Assembly: GCF_007747795.1 (NCBI RefSeq)
Contig: NZ_CP036275.1
Location: forward strand, 6,378,001 to 6,442,000
Length of the DNA: 64,000 nucleotides
Origin: Maioricimonas rarisocia
GTDB taxonomy: Bacteria > Planctomycetota > Planctomycetia > Planctomycetales > Planctomycetaceae
Direction: 5' to 3'
The notes under the pieces were generated by a model, which did not search any database, was not told where the DNA came from, and saw only the letters and a program-made list of their open reading frames with translations. The first letter of the stretch is position 1; each line of letters starts with the position of its first letter. This document shows positions 10,400 through 17,480 of this stretch, in pieces. A program made the position numbers and the translations under genes.

Positions 10400-12451
10400 T
10401 CAGAAGAGCACCCGCGTGTGGATGAACTCGATCACTTCGCGGAACCAGACAAATCCGGCCGCGTGCTCGCCGCAGTGCAGTCTGGCAGTCACTTCGGCAC
10501 CTTCACGCAGCGGCGGAAGGTCGTCCGGATCCAGTTCGACAAGTGCCGACACGACGTGTTCCTCGGCTTCGACGTCGGTTCGGGAGGCCACATCGACGAT
10601 CCAGCCACGGAAGCGACGGCGGGGATGCGTCGAGAGGACGTAGGTCACGTCGATCCGGCCATCTTCCCCCAGTTCGTTCATCCGCCGCAGCAGGTAGCCG
10701 GCATTCTCTTCCGGAACATCCAGTTCGAGAACCCACTTGCCGTCTTCGTCGATCTGATAGAGCAGTTCGGTTCCGATGTCGACGGGACGGTTCAGCAGTC
10801 CCCGTTCGGGATACCAACTGGTGATCATCCCGTCGATCGGCGCCTTGACCGTCAACTGCTCGAGCCGTCGCCGTGTCTTCTCGGCCTGCTGCTCGAGGCG
10901 ATGGATTCGCTCGTTGACTTCAGCGATCTGGCCACTGACCTGAATCCTGCGGTCGCGCGGCAACCCGGTCGTTTCCCGCTCGGCCTGGAGCCGTTTGAGT
11001 TGCTCCTGCGCTTCGGCAAGCAGCGCGACGGCATGTTCGAGACTCATCTCGAGATCGGTGTTCTCCAGCACGAGCACCGGCTCGCCCTGGTCCACAACGT
11101 CGCCGTGCTGAACCTTGACCTCACGGACGACGCCCGCTTCGGTTGCAAACACGCCGCGGCGTTCGGCTGCCCGCAGCTGTCCAGGGGCTTTCAGCCGCAG
11201 TTCGAGCGGCACCACCACAAGGGCCACAACCGCAGCAATCAGCAGGGCCAGCAGCAGCGTCGATTTCGTGATTCGCGCGGCCGTCATCGACTCGCGGACT
11301 CGCCCGAGGGATTTCCACAGCGGAAGCAGAAAGACGCGCTCGTGTTCGAGCGAGTTCTCCAGGCCAGCGGCGAAATGCGGCGCGACCTGCTGCAGTCGCT
11401 GCAGCATCGGCGGGAAGGTCTCGGGGTTGTCGAACTGCTCGAGGACGATCACTCCAACCATCCGGGTCGGCGGATCTGCGGCATTGTCCTGAGCGTCCTG
11501 CGCCGAGGCCGCATCGCTCCGTGCGATCGTCTGCAGCGGAGCAATACACAAACCGACCGGCTGGGCATCGGCACCGTAGTGGCCGAGCAGTTCCTCGACC
11601 CATTCGGGACGGGCTTCGTTCGACTTGATGTAGACGAGACCGTCCCGGTCGTCTGCCGACTGCCGCGCCGCACGCGTCAGTGCCTGGACGAGGTTCGAGC
11701 GGTAATTGATTGTATCCTGATCGCTGATCGCCTCCATCCGCAGGCGACCGGACCGCGGCACCAGAACGGAAATCCGGTCGCAGCCAACCAGCTGACGGCC
11801 TTCGTTGGCGATGCGGTATGCGGTGCGGGAGACGTTCAGTCCCCGGTGCAGAAGGGGGAGGACCTGTTCCCGGGCGAGACTGTTCTGACTCTGAGCGGCC
11901 AGCTTGCGGAGCTCCATCCCCCGAAAGTAATCGAGGGGAAACTCGCACAGGTGGGCCATCCGCCCCAGCTCGGTCTGTCCGGCCTGCGGGTCACTGCCCT
12001 GCGAGCGGAAAACTTCAAAGATCAGCCACCGGCGTGCATCGAGCCGCATCGGCACGAGCATCAACTCGTAGTCGGTCGTGTTGACGAACACGCCTTCGGT
12101 CACTTCGAAGTGATTCGCGTGCGGCGCGACCAGTGCCGGCTTCTGGTGGGTCACGACGCGCTGGATGAGTTCGAGGTGAGCCTTCCATTCGTCGGCGCCC
12201 CCCTTCAGAGCCCCGTCACGAACCTGCGAGTCCATCACAAGTTGCGGTGTGGCACCGTTCTCGGCCGACCAGATGGCCACCGCCTGGGCACGGCACCAGC
12301 CCCCGAGCGCTTCCGTCAGGGTCTGCTTGAAGCGATCCGGTGGCACATCGGATCGTGTGCCACGAAACAGCGCCCACAAATTGGGCTGAGCGGGTCGGCT
12401 TGGCGGGGCGGCGATTCCTTCCGAGACACCCTGAGTCATAGAGTCCACCAT
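10400..12451 (-). CDS. GAF domain-HlyD family periplasmic adaptor fusion
   Basis: A 683-residue protein. The N-terminal 390 residues are cytoplasmic and contain a GAF-like sensor domain (about 205-370; GCDRISVLVPRSGRLRMEAI is typical). One membrane helix follows (about 400-422, LLLALLIAAVVALVVVPLEL). The C-terminal part is a HlyD adaptor: a lipoyl half-motif (GVVREVKVQHGDVVDQGEPV), a coiled-coil hairpin with Arg/Glu/Gln heptads, the second lipoyl half (LTVKAPIDGMI), then beta-barrel domains. It is the promoter-proximal gene of the set 12451-7457. A GAF domain on the cytoplasmic side of an adaptor suggests ligand- or signal-gated export. That is inference; the ligand is not visible in the sequence. 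Confidence 0.8.
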   Translation of the reverse strand: MVDSMTQGVSEGIAAPPSRPAQPNLWALFRGTRSDVPPDRFKQTLTEALGGWCRAQAVAIWSAENGATPQLVMDSQVRDGALKGGADEWKAHLELIQRVVTHQKPALVAPHANHFEVTEGVFVNTTDYELMLVPMRLDARRWLIFEVFRSQGSDPQAGQTELGRMAHLCEFPLDYFRGMELRKLAAQSQNSLAREQVLPLLHRGLNVSRTAYRIANEGRQLVGCDRISVLVPRSGRLRMEAISDQDTINYRSNLVQALTRAARQSADDRDGLVYIKSNEARPEWVEELLGHYGADAQPVGLCIAPLQTIARSDAASAQDAQDNAADPPTRMVGVIVLEQFDNPETFPPMLQRLQQVAPHFAAGLENSLEHERVFLLPLWKSLGRVRESMTAARITKSTLLLALLIAAVVALVVVPLELRLKAPGQLRAAERRGVFATEAGVVREVKVQHGDVVDQGEPVLVLENTDLEMSLEHAVALLAEAQEQLKRLQAERETTGLPRDRRIQVSGQIAEVNERIHRLEQQAEKTRRRLEQLTVKAPIDGMITSWYPERGLLNRPVDIGTELLYQIDEDGKWVLELDVPEENAGYLLRRMNELGEDGRIDVTYVLSTHPRRRFRGWIVDVASRTDVEAEEHVVSALVELDPDDLPPLREGAEVTARLHCGEHAAGFVWFREVIEFIHTRVLF

Positions 12452-12890
12452 GGTCTTGGCAATTCCGGCGAACGGAGAGAGTTCAAGCGGCCAGAGATCG
12501 GGGGAGGAACGTGCAAACCGCCTCTGCTTCCCAACTTACCCCTGTCCAACAGGCGATACAAGCAGCAGTTCCCGGGCAGCGTGGATTACTGACGATCCCG
12601 GAACTGTTCCCGGCATGCCCGCTTCTATGCCGATTCTGCCGGTAGCGCTGCTTGAACTGATCCCATTGCATTGAACGGTCGATAATTCGAGTCGGGGGCA
12701 TTACATGCCGGGCATTCCGTCCCGGCATCAGGAACCGCTGAAAACCGGTCCGATCGCGACAGCGAATCTCAAGGACCGGTGAGGGGGGAGTGCCGCATTC
12801 AGCCATGCGGGAAATCTCCAGGTTGCTGAACCGCTCCGCCAGACGACGTCTGCGAATTCCTTTATTCGACACGAATCGATCCGGCCAGCC
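12452..12890. other. Intergenic region between divergent export and lipoprotein genes
   Basis: This 439-base gap lies between the starts of the divergent GAF-HlyD gene and the Pro-rich lipoprotein gene. It should hold both promoters. I see no gene, RNA or strong palindrome. Confidence 0.45.
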
Positions 12891-14024
12891 ATGCAACCAC
12901 GTTGTCCAACAACCGGCGTTCTGGTGCTGCTTGCAGCGGGCATATCACTCGTCAGCAGCTCCGGGTGCAGTGTGCTCAAACTGGCCGTCCATCGTCTGCA
13001 CGAGGAAGCCTCCTTCCGGCACTCGAACAAACGGATCGAGAAGCGGACGGAAAAATGGGCCGAGGAAGCATTCTGCCAGCAGTACGGTGGAAATGAGGCC
13101 TGCTTCGACAACGTACACTTTCACGACGGCTACATCGCCGGGTTCAAATCGCACGTTCTGACCGGAAGCTCCGAACTGCCGGTCTTCCCACCGGAGAAGT
13201 ACCGCAAGGCGGAGTTCGCGACGCCGACCGGCAAATACCACGTCGATACCTGGTACCTCGGATATCAGAACGGAATCGGGGCCGCCGTCACCGGCGGATA
13301 TCGTGAACTGGTGATCCTGCGGACGCCCGGATCGGCAGGGGCGGAGGCGCCATTCCCGGTCGGGGTGGGTCCGGCACCACTGCCGCCGGTCATCGGCTCG
13401 CCGTTCGGACCACCTCCGTTGCCGCCGACGATTCTCGAAGGAGAGCCCACGCCGGCACCGCAGGTTCCGCCAGTGCCTCCCGCGCCAGAATCCCCCGACG
13501 TTCCACTTGAGGAACCGACGGAGGCCGCCGAACCGCTTCGACTGCCGGAGATTCAGCAGACTGCAGCCGCGACGTCGCAGGCGACGCCGGAAGTCGTCAC
13601 ACCTGCCGCTTCGCTGCAGCCCGATCCGATGCCTCCTGCATTGCCCGCGGAAGCCGAACAGCGACCCGATGCGGCGGCAGGGCGGGCATCGGTGCCGGCC
13701 GCTCCGCAGTCACCGGAGCTGCCTCAGGATCTGCAGGATCTTGTTGGGAAGCTCAGACCCAGGCGCGTCAAACAGCCGGCCGAACCCCGGTCGGACCGCA
13801 CGGAACACGTGATCATCTGGGAAGAGCCGGTCGACGGGAAAGCACCTGCCACCGTCCCGTCATCGGTCACCACCATACTGGATCCGATCGCGCCGGAGCT
13901 GGAACCGGGGATGCCGGTCGACGCCTGGACGACGATCGATCCCTTCATGAGCGAGCCGGACATCACTGGTGATCTTTCCCCGGACAGTGCGGGTAAACGG
14001 GCCGACGATACAGACACGCCATAA
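12891..14024 (+). CDS. Proline-rich lipoprotein of unknown function
   Basis: A 377-residue protein with a signal peptide and lipobox (SSSGC, Cys about residue 26). Residues 27-140 form a compact domain with conserved-looking aromatic and Gly positions (FHDGYIAGF, YLGYQNGIGAAVTGGY). From about 150 to 300 the chain is a Pro/Ala/Glu-rich linker with little predicted structure, followed by a short folded-looking tail. I cannot name the family from motifs; proteins with a similar N-terminal domain followed by Pro-rich tails occur as paralogues in planctomycetes. The Wza-like export lipoprotein lies 87 bases downstream on the same strand, which suggests a role in the envelope near an exopolysaccharide exporter. 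Confidence 0.75.
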   Translation: MQPRCPTTGVLVLLAAGISLVSSSGCSVLKLAVHRLHEEASFRHSNKRIEKRTEKWAEEAFCQQYGGNEACFDNVHFHDGYIAGFKSHVLTGSSELPVFPPEKYRKAEFATPTGKYHVDTWYLGYQNGIGAAVTGGYRELVILRTPGSAGAEAPFPVGVGPAPLPPVIGSPFGPPPLPPTILEGEPTPAPQVPPVPPAPESPDVPLEEPTEAAEPLRLPEIQQTAAATSQATPEVVTPAASLQPDPMPPALPAEAEQRPDAAAGRASVPAAPQSPELPQDLQDLVGKLRPRRVKQPAEPRSDRTEHVIIWEEPVDGKAPATVPSSVTTILDPIAPELEPGMPVDAWTTIDPFMSEPDITGDLSPDSAGKRADDTDTP

Positions 14025-14111
14025 ACCACCGGTGCAGCCCGGCAGGTACGCCAGCGGATGGCAGCGGATTCGATCCGCAACGTCTCAAGGACGCGGACAG
14101 GCGACTCGACC

Positions 14112-15485
14112 ATGACACATGTGAACAGCGCAACGGGACAGACTGCCAACGGGAAACGCGAGCGCCGGTCCGGAGGAACCGTGGCATCCATGGTCACGCT
14201 GGCCGGGATCTGCCTTCTGGCCGGCTGTGCCGCGGTGACCTTTCCCGAAACCGGTGTCCCGGTCTACCGCGTGCCCGAGGAACTGCTTTCTCCGCCGAAA
14301 GACCCGACACGCACGATCAACCTGTCACTCCTGCGACAGGAGCAACCGGAGGAACACCTGCTGGCTCCGGGCGATGTGCTGGGCATCTGGGTCGAAGGGG
14401 TCTTCGGTGCGCGGGGAGATACGCCGCCGGTCCGGTTCAGCTCACGCCGTGGCGACTTTCCTTCCTCGACGGGTCTGCCGTACACCATCTCGCCGCGCGG
14501 CACGGTCGATCTGCCGGTGGTCGGTGAACTGAATGTTGAGGGAATGACGCTTGCGGAAGTGAAGACGGCGATCCGCAAGGCGTATGTCGAAGACCGCCCG
14601 ATCATTCAGGCCGGCTTCGAACGGATCATCGTCACGCTGGTGCAGCCCCGCGAGTACAACGTGCTCGTCCTGCGTCAGGAAACCGGCACCGCGGTCGGCA
14701 GCCGCGAGAGCCCGACGCAATTCCAGGAAATCAACCGCTTCAAGCGGGGAACCGGTTACGTGGTGACGTTGCAGGCATACGAGAACGACGTCCTGCACGC
14801 TCTGGTCTACAGCGGTGGTCTGCCCGGCATCGACGCGGTCAACGAAGTCCGCATTCAGAAGCGGCGGTTCACCAGCGCGGCCGAAGCCGAAATGCTGAAG
14901 GAGCAGTTCGAAGAGTCCGGCGAGCCGGTGCCGGCCTTCGGTGCTCACGAGATTCGCATCCCGCTGCGCATGGTTCCGGGAACTCCGTTGCCCATCAACG
15001 AGGAAGACATCATTCTCGAAGACGGCGACGTGGTGTTCATCGAAGCCCGCGAATCGGAAGTCTTCTACACCGGGGGGCTGCTGCCGACCAACGAGCTGGT
15101 GCTTCCCCGTGACCACGACCTCGACGTGCTCGAAGCGATCGTGCTGGCCCGCGGGCCGGTGCTCAGCGGCGGACTACTGCCGGGTAGTCTGGCCTTCAGT
15201 GCTGAACTGCTCGAAGGGGACATCGGCGGACCTTCGCCGACGCACGTGATTGTCCTGCGAAAAACACAGGACGGGCGGCAGTATCCGATCCGAGTCGACC
15301 TGAACAAGGCGATCAAGGATCCCCGGGAACGGATCATCATCCAGCCGAACGACGTCGTCCTCATGCAGCAGACGCCGGAAGAAGCGATCGCCCGCTACGC
15401 GACGAACATCTTCAGCTTCCGCATCTTCGGTCGGTTCCTCAACCGCGGCGACGCAACCGGCACAGTGGACGTCCTGCTCCCGTAG
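14112..15485 (+). CDS. Wza-type polysaccharide export lipoprotein (SLBB domains)
   Basis: A 457-residue protein with an unusually long n-region, then a hydrophobic segment and lipobox (CLLAGC) before the mature chain. The first mature domain is the polysaccharide biosynthesis/export domain: LAPGDVLGIWVEG, then ISPRGTVDLPVVGELNVEGM, the pattern of Wza/GumB/KpsD. Two SLBB-like repeats follow (about residues 180-290 and 310-400). Such proteins form the outer-membrane or periplasm-spanning channel for capsule or exopolysaccharide. ATG 14112 is preferred over ATG 14058 because the extra 18 residues do not look like a signal peptide. No Wzc kinase or polymerase lies next to it, so the rest of the export system must be elsewhere. 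Confidence 0.85.
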   Translation: MTHVNSATGQTANGKRERRSGGTVASMVTLAGICLLAGCAAVTFPETGVPVYRVPEELLSPPKDPTRTINLSLLRQEQPEEHLLAPGDVLGIWVEGVFGARGDTPPVRFSSRRGDFPSSTGLPYTISPRGTVDLPVVGELNVEGMTLAEVKTAIRKAYVEDRPIIQAGFERIIVTLVQPREYNVLVLRQETGTAVGSRESPTQFQEINRFKRGTGYVVTLQAYENDVLHALVYSGGLPGIDAVNEVRIQKRRFTSAAEAEMLKEQFEESGEPVPAFGAHEIRIPLRMVPGTPLPINEEDIILEDGDVVFIEARESEVFYTGGLLPTNELVLPRDHDLDVLEAIVLARGPVLSGGLLPGSLAFSAELLEGDIGGPSPTHVIVLRKTQDGRQYPIRVDLNKAIKDPRERIIIQPNDVVLMQQTPEEAIARYATNIFSFRIFGRFLNRGDATGTVDVLLP

Positions 15486-15498
15486 TGTGTTCCCGGCG

Positions 15499-15564
15499 GG
15501 TGCCATGCTCGCCCGGCATGGCGAGCATGTGCCGCATGCAGGCAGACAGGAGGGTCTGCCCCAC
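15499..15564 (+). repeat. 66-base repeat, copy 1, with 10-bp stem hairpin
   Basis: This copy starts 13 bases after the stop of the export lipoprotein gene. Arms CATGCTCGCC (15504-15513) and GGCGAGCATG (15520-15529) form a perfect 10-bp stem with a 6-base loop. The right part carries the word GGTCTGCCCCAC that recurs elsewhere in the window. No T-run follows the stem, so it is not a classical intrinsic terminator, although it may act as a transcript end. Confidence 0.7.
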
Positions 15565-15693
15565 TTACGCGCGGCGACCGCTGTGAGCAGAATTGTGGCA
15601 CTTACCGCGATGGGAGCGGGAGACGCGTCAATCGGCTGGCTGATGGTCGTCGCACGTAGGCCAGACAGAGCCTGCTCTACGGCAATCAGCCTC

Positions 15694-15751
15694 GCAGGGC
15701 CGGTTCCAACCGGCCGGACCACACCAACGGCCGGCAAATAGCCGGCCCTGC
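15694..15751. repeat. Nested palindrome (cruciform-like, REP-like)
   Basis: Outer arms GCAGGGCCGG (15694-15703) and CCGGCCCTGC (15742-15751) are perfectly complementary. They enclose two smaller hairpins: GGCCGGTT/AACCGGCC (15698-15715) and GGCCGGC/GCCGGCC (15729-15747). A folded transcript could form a three-way junction. It lies between the two copies of the 66-base repeat. Confidence 0.7.
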
Positions 15752-15756
15752 GCCGG

Positions 15757-15774
15757 CTGGCGCTTCGTGCTGGT
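15757..15774 (+). repeat. Dispersed repeat word CTGGCGCTTCGTGCTGGT
   Basis: This 18-base word recurs as its exact reverse complement inside 37384-37409 and in degraded form at 46091-46116. It directly follows the nested palindrome. Confidence 0.6.
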
Positions 15775-15785
15775 CTCTTCCGAGT

Positions 15786-15851
15786 GGTGCCATGCGCGCC
15801 CGGCATGGCGAGCATGTGCCGTATGCGGGCAGAAAGGAATGTCTGCCCCAC
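15786..15851 (+). repeat. 66-base repeat, copy 2
   Basis: A direct copy of 15499-15564 with about seven mismatches. The hairpin arms are slightly altered (CATGCGCGCC against GGCGAGCATG). The 3' part, GAATGTCTGCCCCACC, matches a word at 37187 and, inverted, at 46143. Confidence 0.7.
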
Positions 15852-15884
15852 CTGACCTGCCGATGGGCTTCCTGCTTCCTGCTT

Positions 15885-15899
15885 CCTAACTCCTAACTC
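15885..15899 (+). repeat. Heptamer tandem repeat, left block
   Basis: Two copies of CCTAACT, preceded by related heptamers of the form GCTTCCT. The same array continues beyond the insertion sequence at 17431, so the element split one array. Bases 15889-15899 (ACTCCTAACTC) equal 17431-17441, as expected for an 11-base target duplication. Confidence 0.8.
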
Positions 15900-15923
15900 G
15901 AATGGCACTTAATTGCCGCAACT
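15900..15923 (+). repeat. IS left inverted repeat
   Basis: Twenty-four bases matching the reverse complement of 17407-17430 with two mismatches, at the thirteenth/fourteenth and seventeenth/eighteenth positions. Confidence 0.85.
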
Positions 15924-16001
15924 GTTTCCAGAAATGGCCTTTACACAAAACGGCCTCCTTTGCTTTGATCTGGTTTCGCATCACCAAAACCGATCGCAGG
16001 C

Positions 16002-16008
16002 AAGGAGG
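16002..16008 (+). promoter_or_regulatory. Ribosome binding site AAGGAGG that fixes the transposase start
   Basis: A near-perfect Shine-Dalgarno sequence, AAGGAGG, six bases before GTG 16015. It argues against the longer upstream frame, which would begin inside the inverted repeat. Confidence 0.8.
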
Positions 16009-16014
16009 CCGAGC

Positions 16015-17421
16015 GTGCATTGTAATCAAGGACGTCTCTCGCAACAGCTCAATGTGCTTCGTCGTCAGTTCGCTCTGTCCGACGAGCTCCCGTTCGGAAA
16101 CGTACTCTCCACGGCACTTGTCGAACGGCTGATCACCGAAGCAGGCCTGACCGTACACAAGCGGGTGTTCACCCCCACCATCACAGTCCTGATGTTCCTC
16201 TGGCAGGTCATCTCTCAGGACCACTCCTGCCGCGAAGTCGTCGCCCGGCTGCTCGCCTTCCGGGCCGCCACCGGCCAGCCGTCATGCTCGCCACAGACCG
16301 GAGGCTACTGCCTGGCCCGGCAGCGGCTTCCGGAATCGTTTGTGGCCGCTCTGGCGCGGGAAACGGGGCGGGAACTGGAACGCAGCACGCCTGACGAGTG
16401 GCGCTGGAAAGGTCGTCGCGTGCACGTGTTTGATGGTTCGACGGTCACCATGCCGGATGCTACCGCCAACCAGGAAGCCTATCCCCAGCAGCCCAACCAG
16501 AAGCAGGGCCTGGGCTTCCCGATTGCGCGAATTGCCGCCGTCTTCTCGCTTTCGTGCGGTGCCGTCCTGGACCTGGCCATCTGCCGTTACCAGGGCAAGG
16601 GGCAGAGCGAACTGGGGCTGCTGCGCTCCTTGTGGAACCTGTTCGCTGCGGGGGACGTGTTGCTGGCGGATCGCTACATCTGTTCGTGGTACGAACTGAT
16701 GGAACTGCAGCAACACGGTGTCGACTTTGTGGTTCGCGTGCATCAGTCCCGAAAGGTCGATTTCCGTCGCGGGAAGCGGCTGGGAAAGCAGGATCATGTG
16801 GTCGTGTGGAAGAAGCCGCGGCGACGTAAGGGAATGGATCCTGCTGAATATGCAGCATTGCCAGACGAACTGTTCGTGCGCGAGGTGCGTCTGGTCGTCT
16901 CGGAGTCAGGCTTTCGCACGCGTCGTCTGAATGTGGCCACGTCGCTGCAGGATCCGCAGGCATTCAGCAGGCTGGACCTCACAGACCTGTATCGCCAGCG
17001 ATGGAATGCCGAACTGGATCTGCGGTCTCTGAAGCAGACAATGCAGATGGACATGCTGCGGTGCAAGACGCCCGAGATGGTGCGTAAGGAACTGTGGACG
17101 CACATTCTGGGGTATAATCTGATCCGCACGGTGATGGCCCAGGCGGCGCGGCAATACGCGCTTCCGCCGCGTCAGATCAGTTTCAAAGGGGCCATGCAGG
17201 CGATCCTGGCTTTCCAGCCGTACTGGGACCTGTGTACGCCGGAAAACGGCGCAGCGCTGCATGCCGAGCTCCTCCGTTTTGTGGCCTCGCAACGGGTGGG
17301 CAAACGTCCCAACCGCATTGAACCCCGAGCCAAGAAACGACGCCCCAATTCGTACCGACTTCTCACGCAACCACGTGAAATTGCCCGAGCTGCAATCCTC
17401 AACGGAAGTTGCAGCAGTTAA
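16015..17421 (+). CDS. IS4-family DDE transposase
   Basis: A 468-residue transposase starting at GTG behind a strong ribosome site. Catalytic motifs are intact: the first Asp in VFDGSTVTMPD, the second Asp in DVLLADRYICSW, and the YREK signature with the catalytic Glu in YRQRWNAELDLRSLK (Y-x2-R-x3-E-x6-K). The C-terminal region is basic. It cuts and pastes the element by recognising the 24-base ends. The TAA stop lies inside the right inverted repeat, which is common for compact insertion sequences. The frame shows no internal stop or shift, so the element may be active. Confidence 0.93.
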   Translation: MHCNQGRLSQQLNVLRRQFALSDELPFGNVLSTALVERLITEAGLTVHKRVFTPTITVLMFLWQVISQDHSCREVVARLLAFRAATGQPSCSPQTGGYCLARQRLPESFVAALARETGRELERSTPDEWRWKGRRVHVFDGSTVTMPDATANQEAYPQQPNQKQGLGFPIARIAAVFSLSCGAVLDLAICRYQGKGQSELGLLRSLWNLFAAGDVLLADRYICSWYELMELQQHGVDFVVRVHQSRKVDFRRGKRLGKQDHVVVWKKPRRRKGMDPAEYAALPDELFVREVRLVVSESGFRTRRLNVATSLQDPQAFSRLDLTDLYRQRWNAELDLRSLKQTMQMDMLRCKTPEMVRKELWTHILGYNLIRTVMAQAARQYALPPRQISFKGAMQAILAFQPYWDLCTPENGAALHAELLRFVASQRVGKRPNRIEPRAKKRRPNSYRLLTQPREIARAAILNGSCSS

Positions 17422-17430
17422 GTGCCATTC
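17407..17430 (-). repeat. IS right inverted repeat
   Basis: The reverse complement matches 15900-15923 with two mismatches. It contains the transposase stop codon. Confidence 0.85.
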
Positions 17431-17480
17431 ACTCCTAACTCCTAACTCCTAACTCCTAACTCCTAACTCCTAACTCCTAC
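17431..17480 (+). repeat. Heptamer tandem repeat, right block
   Basis: Six perfect CCTAACT units (17434-17475) followed by a degenerate unit. The last unit runs into the stop codon (CTA on this strand, TAG on the other) of the minus-strand phosphatase-like gene at 17477. Confidence 0.85.

Larger units (their letters stand above)
15900..17430 (+). mobile_element. Complete IS4-family insertion sequence, 1531 bp
   Basis: The element is bounded by 24-base inverted repeats at 15900-15923 and 17407-17430 that differ at two positions (ends GAATGGCACTTAA). One intact transposase gene fills it. The flanks carry an 11-base direct repeat, ACTCCTAACTC, within the usual size range of IS4-family target duplications, although the surrounding heptamer array makes the exact length uncertain. 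An intact gene and well-matched ends suggest recent insertion. Confidence 0.9.

Noticed and set aside
10418-12592. A 724-codon open frame antisense to the GAF-HlyD gene
   Set aside because: Shadow of the real gene; its composition is rich in His, Arg and Gln and no motif is visible.
15913-16014. A longer N-terminus for the transposase beginning at TTG in the inverted repeat
   Set aside because: The AAGGAGG site before GTG 16015 is a much better start, and family members begin near there.
17431-17480. Heptamer array as a CRISPR
   Set aside because: Units are 7 bases without spacers; it is a simple tandem repeat.
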